Source: Ctenosaura bakeri
Taxonomy: Eukaryota > Chordata > Lepidosauria > Squamata > Iguanidae
DNA: 64,000 nt
Reading direction: 5' to 3'
Assembly (NCBI GenBank): GCA_948474755.1
Contig: CAOLHI010000150.1
Coordinates: 1,612,001-1,676,000, forward strand
Shown piece after piece: positions 9,840-22,254 of this stretch. A model generated the notes under the pieces. The model saw nothing but the letters and a program-made list of their open reading frames with translations. It searched no databases and was not told the origin of the DNA. The number at the start of each line of letters is the position of its first letter. Position 1 is the first letter of the stretch. The position numbers were made by a program, and so were the translations under genes.

Positions 9840-11724
9840 ATTGTTTACTAGTGTCTCCTTATAGTGCTAACAAGTGTTAGCTGTGGTGCCATTGCTATGG
9901 TCTGTGAGACATGGTACATCAGTGTCACCCTCCCCCACTATTATTGCTGCCCAGTAGCTGTTTGGGACATTTAGTCTGGCTTCTCAGCAAAAGTCTATCT
10001 AATGTGGAAGTCTCTACCAGAAGCAGTGCTACCATTAGTATAACCTCTTGCCTCACAAGAGGCAACAGGATACAGATTGGATTGGGGAATATGGGGAAAA
10101 GGATTAAAGACACAGAATCTCAAATCTTTCTGACAAGTATTAGTTATGAGAAAATAAAATCCTAGGCAACACTGGGTATATATGCTAGTGGGTATATATG
10201 CCAGTGCATATATATACAGTCTATGTCATACAGAGACCAAATTTCCCACATCAGCAATGCAGATAGATAGAGTTTCTCCATGTAATAGGTGTGGGCATCC
10301 TAATTACAGAAATACAGCCCTGCTTGGATCAAACCAAAAATAATTTCACTCTCTCATTTAGTAGCTTGCCACTTAATTCTGAAAAGCCAAAAGGGCAATA
10401 GCTCCCTGACCCTCAACATTTTGTACCCAGAGGTATATGGGGTTTAATTGTGGAAGTTTTATTTACAATCATAGCTGAAAGCCATTAATATATGCTTGAT
10501 TCCCATTAGGTTATCTAAACACTTTTAAGTCATCCAATCTGGAGGCTATCACCAGACCTCGTCATAGCTACTTCAGAGGTGGGCAATCTTCTCTTCTCTT
10601 TACAGCAAAACATTCACACACTTTTAAAAAACTAGTGTGAACATACGCATCACTTTCCCTGCTGTAGGAAGAGCACAAAGAGGCCAGCTTCCATTGGCTT
10701 TCACCCATCCACAAAACTTGGATGAGAGCATGGGGACAGCAGCTTGAGATGGGTGAAGAGAAAGGAATCAGACAGGAATCCATCTGAATGTTTTGAAATT
10801 ACTTCTCCATAGGCCCTGTTATTCTTCCATGCTGAAGCTCCTTTGTAAACGCCACTCTTGGTCTTTTTCCGGTTGACTGTTCCAGCGCGTGCCTGCTGTT
10901 ATTGGTGGTGTCGTCATGGCAAGGGAGTGACAAATATGGCATGAAGTTCAAGGACGAGTGGTGACAAATTATGCCAAGCAGGGCAGTGATCTGCTCCTGT
11001 CCCTTTGCATCTTCTCATTTCATTTGGTTTCTAAATGAGGACACAAACACCTGTTCTTGCAGCAGGTGGTATTTGTTTATTATAGCTGTTCCTGCTGAGT
11101 TTTAATCAGTCTGCAGCTGTAGCAGCCAGCGGAAGTTACTGTTTTATAGTCCCAGGTTTTCTTAGAGCCATTGCCTTGCTCCAATTTTTTTTAAAAAAAA
11201 CCAAACCAAAGTTTCCTACTTCATTCCCATCATATGGTAGCAATCATTAACACTCTCTCAATCTTATGTTTCAGTCCCCAAAATTAGAAAATGAATATGT
11301 TGGTAATGGTACCAAATGAAGTTTTTGAACATTTGCCCTGAGGGCAACATTTAATTATGTTCTCCCACTTCACACAGTTTCTCTTTCTTGGAAGAAAAAA
11401 CCCACCTTTGTGCCAATTTGTGTTGCTGCCATTCTTTATTTTTTCGAGAAACATCATTCAGGGAGAACCCGTCGGCTCCAAATCAAGCTGATGGTTACGA
11501 AAACACGAGTCCCTCTATTCAAATAGAGCTAAAAGAGGATAAAAGCCTTCACAAGGACACACTGTGGAGAGAAGTAAGATTTTCCAACAATATATTGGGG
11601 AAAAACGTAACAAAACAGAACGGTGTGTTATGGAAGTATTAACTGGAATGAACAGTTTTATTGTAATCCTGTCATTCTGTAAGGCCATCATGTTTAAAAG
11701 GTGATCTGCAAGGGAAAGATTCAA
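9840..11724. other. Unassigned sequence
   Basis: No gene or known repeat is visible. A region of mixed composition at about 10850-11200 lacks repeat features and could be a conserved non-coding element, but I have no alignment to test that. ATATATGC repeats near 10175-10215 are low complexity. Confidence 0.45.
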
Positions 11725-11860
11725 TTCAGGAATGGAGAAACTTTAGCTCTCCAGATGTTGATGGAGTTTATTTACCATCACCTCTGGATGCTGGTAGTGC
11801 TGGGTGGGGCTTACAATATTTGAAGTCCAACATGTGGAGGGATCACAGAATCTTCACCAC
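11725..11860. mobile_element. Old palindromic MITE (CCAGATGTTG type)
   Basis: The left part CTCTCCAGATGTTGATGGAG and right part GAAGTCCAACATGTGGAGGG are inverse counterparts, with a TGCTGGTAGTGCTGGGTGGG core. Equivalent blocks occur at 50487-50615 and, in half form, near 60790. The superfamily is not certain. Confidence 0.55.
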
Positions 11861-13252
11861 TGGCTTAAGTACTGCAACATGATAGAAAGTCTGTCTTGAT
11901 TTCACTCCAACAAAAACAACAGCTAATTAAATTATTCAGAAGTGTGCATATGTGTGAATTTATCAAACAAGTTGTCCAGTTTCCTTACTCATTTTTTTTA
12001 CTAGCTCTTTCTAAATAATCATTCTTGTCTCATTGTATATTTTCACACTTTATATACTACATGCAACTTGGATTCAAACAGCTAGCATACTTTCCCTCCC
12101 TCTCTCTATTTCTCCTCCTGCCTCAAAAGAAGAGATAGATCCATCATAATACTGAAGTACAATTAAAGGGCAATAACATAAACCATCATATTAATATTTA
12201 ATATATTTAAAATAGCACTGAATTAAAAACAGTTTAAAAGTATGTGAATGGCAATAGGGTGAAATGATTGACTATAGGTGAGAAAAGATATATTCTGTCA
12301 TCCCTGAAATTGTAGAGATTCTGTAAAGAAGTTCAGGTGGGGTTGTGTAACCTGGCAGATACAACATAGCAAACAGAATGGCATGAGATAAGGATGGTGG
12401 CACCATGATGTTTCTGCAAAATTCTGGGGTGGTACTAAACTTCTGTTAATATAGTATATACCAACTGGCTTGGCACATATTTAATATGTAATAACTTTAA
12501 TTTATGGTACACCAATGTTTTTGGTTCGGTTCTGAGGGTGGCAAACTGTAGCTGGAAAAATAGTCACCCAGTTAAGACTTTCAAATGAATTGATGAGTGA
12601 TAAGATTTTAAACTGATTTTCTTGACTTGTAGCTTACACATAGTCCATCAACTGTAGGAAATCAATGCCGCATGATGTAATATGGGAGGCATGTTAATCC
12701 AAATTGGAAAGCTTTGACCACATAGCTGAAGTCAGCTCACTAACCATGCTTAACGGCCCACGAGTAGTGCAGCTGGGTGGGGTGGTGGGGGTTGGGGTAG
12801 CAAAATGAAGGCATTTTCTCAGATAAGAATTCTGCCACTCCTATGGGATTTTCATTTGATTTCCAAATGTCTAGCTCTGCAGTAATTTAAAAATGTAGCT
12901 GAACATTTAAAAATGTTTTAGACATCCAAGGAATGGTGCAAACCCAGAAAACAGAAGAGCTCTAGAAATGAATGATTTTCAATGTTTCACTCTCTACAAT
13001 GCAACAAATTTGAGATCTGAAGGAACATTTCATAGGGAGGCAGGATTCTTATTGAGAAGTGATGCCTTCATTTTGTGCCCCTCCAAACCACTAGAAGCAA
13101 TCAGAGGCTTAATAAAGTCTGCTTCCCCCCCCCACTTCTCTGAAAGTGATAAAATACCTAATAAAGTATGCCATAATAAGGTGATGGTGCTGTCTTTATA
13201 AGCACAAGAGCCATTAGGGAGCACTGTGAATCACTTAGAGCAGAGAGATTAG
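11861..13252. other. Unassigned AT-rich sequence
   Basis: No gene or repeat is recognised. A G-rich stretch at 12775-12800 is low complexity. Confidence 0.5.
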
Positions 13253-13442
13253 GGCCATTTCCGCTCTACACTGTTATAACATTATTATTCCACTTTCAAC
13301 ATCATATGGAATCCATTCAGGGAGGGGCATTTGAATTCTCAGCCACAGAGCTCTTTGGAATCAGTAAACTACAAAACCAACAATTCCACAGGATGTTGAA
13401 AGTGGAATCATAGCACTATAACAGTGTAGTGAGGAAATGGCC
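13253..13442. mobile_element. Short palindromic MITE, copy M2
   Basis: At 190 bp this is the clearest short copy. Its ends GGCCATTTCCGCTCTACAC and GTGTAGTGAGGAAATGGCC are inverse. Flanking triplets are TAG and TAA, consistent with a 3-bp target duplication with one change. The interior is the palindrome with TTATTCCACTTTCAACATC and GATGTTGAAAGTGGAATC. Confidence 0.85.
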
Positions 13443-15959
13443 TAAAGGTTAATTGTAGTTTCACCACAAGAAGTGTGAGCAATCTTTTAAGTCTGTGGTG
13501 TGGGCCTTTTAAAAAGTAATCTCACACATTCTATTCAAGTCTTTTATTTCCTTACCGCACAATATAATTAGGTCATTTCTACATTCTAAATCTTATTTCA
13601 TTAGGAAAAAAATGAAATGAAAAGCAGATAATTCCTTTTTAAGTTATGCAAGATCAGAAGAAAAGGAACGTGTAAAAATGCATACACACACACATAAGAA
13701 CTTGAAAAAAGTTTTGTGTGTGTGTTCATGTGCGTGTGTGCTCATCCTTTCAATACAACAAATGGCTAAAGGGACTTAAATTAATTTGCTATCATTCCCT
13801 TGTTTCAGGAATGAGGCTGTGAATGACACAGTTCAGCCTCAAGCAAAGCCTAGGTTTTGCAGTGGAAATGCTGACAAAGACTTCCTGTGAACATAGCTTC
13901 AGGAGTACACTGCTGTGTTATACAATAATTTGGAGAACTTGAATTAATTTAGGATTCTGTTGTTTGTAGCACTTTTTGCTCATACCTTGCCCTTTTTTTT
14001 TTAGTTAGGTTTTCTTTCTTTCTTTTTCTTTTTCCACTGCGCTTTTCTCAGAGGCGAAAAACAACATTCTTTGTTCTTTTCCTCATTAAAAAACTATTCT
14101 TAAGATATAAAGAACACATTTTTGGAGAACCTTATTTGGAGATTTAGGAAAGAAAAAGATGTTCAAGGTTGCATGCGAAATCTTCACCTTTATATAAAAT
14201 CATGTCCAGTACCAGATGAGATAAGGATATTACAATCCATTTCTATGTAAGTATGTTCAGAAGTAAGTCTACCGGCTTCAGTGAGGTTCAATCACAGGTA
14301 AGCATACATAGGATTTCAAAACCAGCTATTTAGATGTCTCCCTTGTTATTTTATTTTCTGTAGGGCAATAAATTAGCATGTGTATATATAGTGAAATATA
14401 AGTTTCAGCCTGCTCATATGAGACTGAAAGTGAGGAGGACATATGGGTATGTAAGATATGCCCTGTCCCCCTATGTCTCTGATCCTCCTCACTCAGTCCT
14501 TAAACTTTCTTTGTTGACAAAGATCTCCTTTCATTCACTTGAACAGGACATGGCTCCTGTATTTTTCTTAGCTGTGTTGAAAGGAGAATTTCAGGAGGTG
14601 GAAGTTTGCATAACAGACTTCACCTGCTATGTGTGCCTGTATTTATGAAGCTCCCTGCATAATTTAAAACCAACCTACCTACCTTCCTTCCTTTCTTGGT
14701 TTATATCAAGCCTTTCTCCCAAAATGGGATTCAAGGTGGCCTAGTGTTTCAAAGTGAGGAGGCCCCTGTCCCAAAATGTTGTGGAAGGCTGGAAAAAATC
14801 CTGGATCAGATTTTTTTTTGGATGCCAGAGAAGACAGTGGTAGAAGTGGGAGTTGGGGATATTGATAACTAAATGGATACCAAACAACATAATTGGATTC
14901 TGGCCTATCTTCAGACTTTGGGTAAGAACTAAACGTGTTTTGCTACACCTTCATCAGTGATGCTTTATTCATATGAGTAATGAGCGGTTGGTACTCTTGC
15001 CAACGAATTAAACTTTTAAATCATATAGGATACAGTACTTATTATACAACAGGGGACAAAATAAAATTAAGAAAGACCTAGTACTAACTCAAGTCAGTTA
15101 GAGCATTCAGTTTTTACTCACTAATGATTCTATTTCTGTTTGGATCTTTGCAGGCAATCATCCTACTCTCTAAACAGCCCAAATTTTAGTTGCTTCCATT
15201 ACATAATGAAACCAGTTCTGAAGTGCTGCATAGTCAGCTGATAGAGCTATAGCATTATAGTTACATCTGATGATTTCATCATCTTTTTTCTTGCAGGAAG
15301 TGCTTCAACTGAAGGCTTTCTGTGGCACTGGAGATCAGGGTACTGAGAAATGAAGTTTACAATGTTTTCCTAATCACAGTGTATATTGAGAACAGACATC
15401 TGGAGAGACCTCTCCAAGTCTCGCTGCAACCGCTTCTCTCATTCCCCATAACTGAGAGATCACTATAGATGCCATTTCCCAACCCCACCCCCCACCCCAA
15501 GCTGCAGCACCTGAGAAATCCTTTGGTTGAGGTGCTGGCTGACTGAAAAGATAGGTTCATTAATGACTGTAAAAAATGAATCCTAAATATTATGAAATCA
15601 TAAATCTGGCTTACGCTCTTATAACTACTGAACAAGATACTTCCCATCATCTTTCTCCTTTTGCCTGAGCAACAAAACAAGATAGGGAAAAAACAGAAAA
15701 AAATCTGCAGTCTCAGCTCCAGCCCTGCTGCAGTTACTTGTGATATTTCATTCCAAATGCAGTCCTGCAATTCTCATGGTGCTATTTGGTATGGTGAATG
15801 TAAAGACATCACACATGCAACACCGACACATGGACTTAATTTCAAATGTGGATTTGAATTCATTACACTTTGTAATATTTAGAGATGTAGAGGCAAATAA
15901 ATCAAATGCCTTAGCAGCCATAGAAAAGTACCATAATATATCTGGGGTACTGATTCACC
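13443..15959. other. Unassigned sequence with an L2-like tail
   Basis: At about 14685-14760 a reverse-strand LINE L2-type 3' end is visible (CTTTCTCCCAAAATGGGATT and CAAGGTGGCCTA). Short AC/TG runs lie at 13683-13697 and 13715-13740. A 137-residue reverse frame at 15357-15770 has no recognisable domain and is not called as a gene. Confidence 0.45.
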
Positions 15960-16320
15960 TGGGATCGGACTGTGAAAGTAGGGTCTTCCCCGACTGAAGA
16001 AGGGCAGTTGGAGTATTTAGAGAGGGCCTTCTCAGTGGCTGCCTCCAGGTTCTGAAACTTCCTTCCCAAAGAAGTCAGACTGGTACTCTCCAAGATAATG
16101 TGCTGGATCTTTCTAATTGTTCTACTGGTGTGTGTGTGTGTGTGTGTGTGTAAGGATGTATGTTTTTAAATATGATTTTTTTTTTATGGCTTGCTGGTGT
16201 TTTAATTTTTGTATCTTGTGGATTTTCAGTGATTTTTTAAAAAATTTGTTGTAAGCCACTTTGAGTTTCAAACTGGGAAAAAGGCAGGATAGAAATAAAT
16301 ATAATGATCATAATCATAAT
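15960..16320 (+). pseudogene. L2-type LINE 3' end
   Basis: Forward translation near 16000-16100 gives LERAFSVAASRF then NFLPKEVRL after a lost codon, equivalent to the FWN.LP block of L2-clade ORF2 also seen on the reverse strand near 6.1 kb. Downstream, TTGTTGTAAGCCACTTTGAG and AGGATAGAAATAAATATAAT match the general form of L2 3' UTRs. It is a short decayed fragment, interrupted by a TG repeat. Confidence 0.7.
16128..16151. repeat. (TG)n microsatellite
   Basis: Twelve TG units lie inside the L2 3' end. Confidence 0.95.
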
Positions 16321-16731
16321 AGTAATTAACCTTCCACACACTTTTGAACTACTTCAGAGTTCACGTTCGGGATGACATGATTAAACATTTCTCCATGCAG
16401 TGTTCATAATGGATGTTATTGTTGTGGCTGTTATTTTTAAACTCTTTCAAGAAGAGAGCAAGCATGTCAGATAGACATCTGTGATAAAATATCTGTGCAA
16501 AGATCTAATGAAGCAAAGTACATGGACTGTTTACATTTTATGTAATAGTACTCTTATCAATCTGGAGTGTGAAAGAAATGATTAACTAACCAAAGCTCAT
16601 TGAGCAACAATTCATTATGATTAAACTCAAGTGATAAGGATGCAGTTTTAATCAACTTGTGATTGATTCCATGTGCACAATATTTCTACGAAGCTTTAAT
16701 ATTTTAAATATTTGTATCACATTTTGCGGGA
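16321..16731. other. Unassigned, candidate conserved non-coding block
   Basis: This stretch has no recognised repeat but is dense in short homeodomain/GATA-like words (ATGATTAA, TGATTAAA, TGATAAGG, ATTGATTC). That is weak evidence for regulatory function; such words are common in AT-rich DNA. Confidence 0.3.
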
Positions 16732-16955
16732 ACCAGTGTAGCATGGCAGTTTGGATGTCAAATTAGGATTCAGGAGACTAGTGTTCAGATCTCTGCTTGG
16801 CCATGGAAACACACTGGGTGACTTCACCAAACTGAGAGGGAATCAAACAGAACAGTCCTGAACAACTCATGCCAAGAAAACCCTCTCATAGGGTTGTCTT
16901 AGGGTCACCATAAGTCATAAACAACTTGAAGGCACACCATCTTCACTACAACAAT
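16732..16955 (+). mobile_element. tRNA-derived SINE with CGACTTGAAGGCAC-type tail
   Basis: The order is a decayed tRNA head (CCAGTGTAGCATGGCAGTTT), CATGGAAACACACTGGGTGA, CCAAGAAAACCCTCTCATAG, GGTTGTCTTAGGGTCACC, ATAAGTCATAAACAACTTGA and AGGCACACC, then a CAACA-type end. This is a SINE family seen repeatedly in iguanian genomes. The B box is degenerate, so the copy is old. Pieces of the same family lie at 17.8 and 26.3 kb. Confidence 0.8.
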
Positions 16956-17792
16956 CCCATTTTGTATAGGATGAATTAAAAAAATACTATGAATAGAAAA
17001 CTATTCAAAATATTTGAAAAATGGTCAGAATCCATGCTTCTTGAGTGTTGGAAAACCTTGAGAAGCAGAATCCTGTTCTGACAGGAATACTGACTGCTGA
17101 AAAGTTATTCTGTGCAAAAATTATACTACACTACTTTTTTTCCCCCCACAGAAATCCCACACACCTGCCACTTAGCAGGGGATGGTTTTGCCCTCACTGG
17201 TCTATTGGCTGAGAAGATGTCTCAGGGAAAAACCTAGCAGATTATTATTGCTATTTTTTTAAATCATGTCTTGATTTGTCTTGTAATTTTTTCCCCTGCA
17301 CCATGCTATTTGGGGATACCCCACTAAGTTTGTGTTTTGTCACAATTGAAGATGGGTGGGGACTTATGTATTTTACTGCTTAGTCAAGGTTCTCCAAGAA
17401 GCACCAGAAGGTGAAAGAACCTTATTTGCATGCTTATCGTTGCCAATCAGTGAAAAAGAGTACAGTGATCACTCTTCAAGAACATTAACCAGTGCTTCTT
17501 TGAGGGAATAGCATGTACCATCACCTTCCTTTCAGGAAGAAAAAGGATGATGAACTGAGAAAGTTTCCTTCCTATTTTGGAACTGGGAGGCTCAGTCTTA
17601 CTATACCTCATATCATCCAGTGGCTGCATGCCACATCTGACCACATTTGCAGATTTCTGTTATTGAATACAGTTGTTGCCAGTTCAACATTGTTTTCCCG
17701 TATATTCTTGGGAATAACTAGGTAGTGAGGAAAACATATTTTCTGTGACAAAAATAAACACAAAAAAGAAAAGGGATGTGTGTATGTGTGTT
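16956..17792. other. Unassigned sequence
   Basis: I see no recognisable repeat or gene. Overlapping short frames on both strands around 17450-17800 have no supporting motif. Confidence 0.5.
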
Positions 17793-17923
17793 TCATGTGC
17801 CTTCATATTGTTTCCAACTTCTGGCAACTCTAAAGTGAATCTATCATGGTGTTTTTTTTGGCAAGATTTATTCAGAGAGGGTTTGCCTTTGCATTTCTCT
17901 AAAAACAAGAGAATTTGAGGAAA
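17793..17923 (-). mobile_element. tRNA-derived SINE, 3' half, reverse strand
   Basis: CATGTGCCTTCATATTGTTT, CCAACTTCTGGCAACTCTAA, ATCTATCATGGTGTTTTTTT and TTGGCAAGATTTATTCAGAG are reverse-strand equivalents of the SINE at 16732. The tRNA head is missing. Confidence 0.75.
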
Positions 17924-18191
17924 GGACATGCAGATTATTTTCTGTGCAGGACATGCTGGGGAAGAACAAGTGCAAAGTTTGCACAAACTAAGTAATGAAT
18001 GTGTATATCCTTCTAACATTACCAGAAGACCGAATGCCAGAAGACCGAATGCACGGAGGAGCTGCCAGATCAGGAAGTCACCACACTTTGCCGGGAAACG
18101 GAGGTTTGGGCGAATGTCACACGGAGGAGTAAAAGGACCAGGAAGGTACAGAGACTCTTAGCATACACAATCGCTTCGAATACTTGGCCTT

Positions 18192-18859
18192 ATGAACAAT
18201 GAGGAGCACCACGCGGAGGGAACAGAATGTCAACAAGAAGGAATCAAACTTCACCAACAGGGACTAGATCAACACTCCCAGCCTAAACAGAATGCCCAGG
18301 CAGTCCGAGTAGAACAGGTTCGCCGAGGAGCCCAGGACAAGTCTCAGAGGAGGCGAGTTCTGGTTGTTGGGGACTCTTTGCTAAGAGGAACTGAAACAGC
18401 AATCTGCAAAACGGACAAGCTCAATCGAGAAGTCTGTTGTCTTCCTGGGGCCAGGATCAACCAATAACCGAGAGGCTAACCAGGCTAGTCAAACCCACTG
18501 ACTATAAGCCCCTCATTTTGGTTCATGTGGGAACCAATGACACTGCGAGGAGCAGCTTAAACCACATTGCAAAGGACTACGAGCGTATGGGGACCAAGCT
18601 TAAGGACCTTGGTGTGCAGGTGGTCATTTCGTCTCTCCTCCCTGTTCAAGGATACGGCGCATGTAGGGAAAGGGCAATAGTAGAGGTCAACAACTGGCTC
18701 CGCACATGGTGCCGCCAACAACGGTTTGGGTTTTTGGAACATGGCCTGAATTTCCATGAACATGGGCTTCTGGCAAGGGATGGGCTGCACCTCACAAAAC
18801 TGGGCAGGAATGTTTTTGCAAACAGTCTTGCAAGGAAGATTAAGAGGTCTTTAAACTAA
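18192..18859 (+). pseudogene. CR1 ORF1, SGNH/GDSL esterase-like
   Basis: CR1 ORF1 proteins bind RNA and many carry a lipid-esterase domain. Here the first segment (18192-18467) ends with the catalytic-serine block RVLVVGDSLLRG around 18354-18389. The frame shifts near 18455-18470 and continues at 18437-18859 with LVHVGTNDTA (GxND oxyanion-hole block) and a C-terminal RDGLHLTKLGR, containing the Asp-x-x-His pair of SGNH enzymes. All four signature blocks are therefore present, but no single frame spans them. The sequence before residue 50 is Gln-rich and lacks the PHD-like zinc region found in longer CR1 ORF1 proteins. ORF2 begins about 160 bases downstream. Confidence 0.88.
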
Positions 18860-19019
18860 GATCCACTGGGGAGGGAGACAATATTATTCAGGGCAAGGAC
18901 TCAGAGAACACAGGGGGGAAAGGCCCAAATGATACTGGACAAGTAGTACAAGCGGCCAATGGGGGGAGGAGTAGAAACAATAGTACAGGACTTGCAGGAA
19001 GGGCCGGGGGACTTAAGTG

Positions 19020-21768
19020 TCTCTACACTAATGCAAGGAGTATGGGAAACAAGCAGGATGAGTTGTACTCCTAGTACAAGAAAATAAATACGATTTGATA
19101 GGCATCACTGAGACCTGGTGGGATGAGTCTCATGATTGGAATATAGGAATAGAGGGGTATAGCCTATTTTGTAAAAATAGACCAAACAAGAAAGGAGGAG
19201 GAGTAGCCTTGTATGTCAAGGATGTTTTCACCTGTAAAGAGATCCTGGGCTTAAACCCAGAAAGCCAGGTAGAGAGCATTTGGGTAAGAATTAAGGCAGC
19301 GAGAAACAATAGGGATATTCTGGTGGGGGTTTAGAACAGACCTCCAACCCAGGCTGAGGACTTGGATGACGCCTTCCTCAACCAAATGACTGAACATTAA
19401 AAGAGGAGAGATACAGTAATAATAGGAGATTTCAATTACCCAGATATATGCTGGCAGTCAAACTCTGCCAAGACAGCAAGGTCCAGCAAGTTTCTTGCTT
19501 GTCTTGCAGACAACTTCATGGTCCAGAAGGTGGAAGAGGCCACAAGGGGATCAAATATTCTAGATCTGGTCTTGACCAACAGGGATGACCTTGTGAATGA
19601 GGTAGAAGTGGTTGGATCTTTAGGGGGGAGTGACCATGCCCTGTTGGAATTTAGCATTCAGTGGGAAGGAGAAGATAAGGGTAGCCAGACACTCGTCTTA
19701 GATTTTAAAAAAGTGGACTTCTGTAAACTTAGGGAGCTGCTGGCTGGAATTCCGTGGTCAGGAATAGTGAAAGGGAAAGGAGTTCAGGAGGCATGGGAGT
19801 TCCTTAAAAGGAGATACTGACGGCACAGTCTAAAACTGTGCCAATAAGGAGGAAAAATGGAAGGCATCTGAAGAAACCAGAATGGTTGACTAAAGAACTC
19901 TCAGCTGAGCTAAGAGTTAAGAGAAACACGTATAGGAAATGGAAGAAGGGGGAAACCACCAAAGAAGAATTTAAGCAAGTAGCCAGGAGATGTAGGGGAG
20001 GAGGTCAGAAAGGCTAAAGCACAGAACGAACTTAGGCTGGCCAGAGACATTAAAAACAATAAAAAGGGTTTTTTTAAATATGTCCGCAGCAAAAGGAAAA
20101 AGAAGGAGACAGTAGGGTCGCTACGCAGAGAAGATGGCGAATTACTCACAGGGGGAGAGAAAAGGCAGAGCTACTTAACACCTTCTTTGCCTCCGTATTT
20201 TCCCAGAAGGATACAAGCACTCAACCTGGCGGTAGGGGAGCAGGGGAGGAAGCAGAGGAAATGAGGCACTTAATAAGTAGAGAGGTGGTACAGGAATACC
20301 TGGCCGATTGGATGAATTCAAGTCTCCAGGGCCAGATGAATTGCATCCTAGGATATTAAAAGAGCTGGCAGAGGTCATTTCGGAACCGCTTGCTATAATT
20401 TTTGAGAAATCTTGGAGGACAGGAGAAGTTCCAGCAGATTGGAAGAGAGCAAATGTTATCCCCATCTTCAAGAAGGGAAAAAAGAGGACCCAAAGAATTA
20501 TCGCCCAGTCAGCCTGACATCGGTACCCGGAAAGATCCTGGAGCAGATCATTAAGCGTTCAGTTTCTAATCATTTAGAAAACAACGCAATAATCACGAGA
20601 AGTCAACATGGATTTCTCAAAAATAAGTCATGCCAGACTAATCTGATCTCTTTTTATGATAGAGTTACTAGCTTGATAGATGAAGGGAATGCTGTGGATG
20701 TAGCATTCTCGATTTCAGTAAGGCCTTTGACAAAGTTCCCCATGACATTCTTGCATCGAAGCTAGTAAAATGTGGGCTAGACAGGGCTACTGTTAATTGG
20801 ATATGTAATTGGTTGACCGACCGAACCCAACGGGTGATCACGGATGGCTGCTTTTCATCCTGGAGAGAAGTGACTAGTGGGGTGCCACAAGGTTCTGTCC
20901 TGGGCCCAGTGCTGTTCAATATTTTTATCAATGACTTAGATGAAGGAATAGAGGGCATGCTCATCAAATTTGCAGATGACACCAAATTGGGAGGGGTTGC
21001 TAATATGCCAGAGGACAGGATCAAAATTCAAAATGACCTGGATAGATTGGAGAGCTGGGCCAGGGCGAACAAAAAGAAATTCAACAGAGAGAAATGTAAG
21101 GTCCTACACTTAGGCAGAAATAATGGAATACAGAAATATAGGATGGGGGACACGTGGCTGGATAGCAGTACGTGTGAAAGGGATCTAGGAGTCTTCATAG
21201 ACCACAAGCTGAACATGAGTCAGCAGTGTATGCGGCAGCCAAGAAAGCCAATGCAATTCTGGCTGCATCAACAGGAGTATGGTGTCTAGATCGAGGGAGG
21301 TACTGGTACCACTCACTCTGCTTTGGTTAGACCCCATCTTGAATACTGTGTCCAGTTCTGGGCACCCCAATTCAAGAAGGATATTGACAAGCTGGAGCAA
21401 GTCCAGAGGAGGGTGACCAAAATGGTGAGAGGCCTGGAAAACATGCCCTATGAGGATAGACTGAGAGAGCTGGGTATGTTTAGTCTGCAGAAAAGGAGGT
21501 TAAGAGGGACATGATAGCCATGTTTAAATATTTGAAGGGATGCCACGTAGAGGAAGGAGGGGGCTTGTTTTCTGCTGCTCCAGAAACCAGGACAAGGAGC
21601 AATGGATTCAAGCTGCAGGAAAGGAGATTCCACCTGAACCTCAGGAAGAACTTCCTGACAGTCAGGGCTGTCCGGCAGTGGAATCTGCTGCCTCGGAGAG
21701 TAGTGGAGTCTCCTACCTTGGAGGTTTTTAAGCAGAGGCTTGATGGCCATCTGTCGGGAGTGCTTTGA
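19020..21768 (+). pseudogene. CR1 ORF2, endonuclease and reverse transcriptase
   Basis: The protein would nick target DNA and copy its RNA there. The apurinic-type endonuclease is visible as IGITETWWDESHDW near 19100, GDFNYPD near 19425 and GGSDHALLEF near 19625. The reverse transcriptase shows SPGPDELHPRILKEL at 20325, NYRPVSLTSVPGKILE at about 20500, SQHGFLKNKSC at 20600, DFSKAFDKVPHD (after a shift) near 20715, GVPQGSVLGPVLFN at 20880 and the catalytic FADDTKLGG at 20969. After it come KCKVLHLGR, RDLGV, a thumb segment and the C-terminal FHLNLRKNFLTVR at 21630. At least six stops or frameshifts separate these blocks. Confidence 0.92.
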
Positions 21769-21832
21769 GGGTGTTCCTGCATGACAGGGAGTTGGACTGG
21801 ATGGCCCGTGTGGTCTCTTCCAACTCTACATT

Positions 21833-21857
21833 TCTATGATTCTATGATTCTATGATT
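21833..21857. repeat. CR1 3' tail, ATTCTATG octamers
   Basis: About three copies of the octamer ATTCTATG/TCTATGAT form the very end of the CR1 copy. CR1 elements end in such octamers rather than poly(A). Confidence 0.93.
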
Positions 21858-21860
21858 ACA

Positions 21861-22254
21861 GATTTTAAATACTTTTCCACAATGAGAAGAAAATTGTTAA
21901 AATCATTCTTTGCTTCCCTCAAAAACAAAATTAGAGAAGAATTACATCTCTGAAAAAAAACACAACACACCAGTTTTCTATGGGGAGACAAAGCTGTATC
22001 AAAATCGATATCGCTATGTAAATGGAGAAGCATAAAATTATATGACACTCCCATCTTCTCTGCACAGTCTGAAGTGACACAGAAGATACAGTGTCTGAGC
22101 CCTAATTATACAACCCCCTGTCATACATAGAATATCACATGTGTAACACCTTTATAACTCTGATTCAAGGGTTAAGAATTCCTCAGAAAGAATAGACTTC
22201 AATTAGCGTTTATGTGAATGGGAATACAGAAATTCAAGCCAGAGGCTGATTCAC
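21861..22254. other. Unassigned sequence
   Basis: AT-rich flank of the CR1 insertion; nothing else is recognised. Confidence 0.5.

Larger units (their letters stand above)
18030..21860 (+). mobile_element. Long CR1 LINE copy, inactive
   Basis: One nearly complete CR1 retrotransposon in forward orientation, about 3.8 kb. It contains an ORF1 esterase, an ORF2 with endonuclease and reverse transcriptase, a short 3' UTR (TTCCTGCATGACAGGGAGTT, GGACTGGATGGCCCGTG) and the CR1 tail of ATTCTATG octamers. Both reading frames are broken by small indels and stops, so it cannot move itself. The 5' edge near 18030 is set by the start of GC-richer sequence and is uncertain; the N-terminal part of ORF1 seems to be missing, which suggests mild 5' truncation. 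Confidence 0.92.

Noticed and set aside
15357..15770. 137-residue reverse frame
   Set aside because: No domain or conserved pattern; overlaps an unrelated forward frame.
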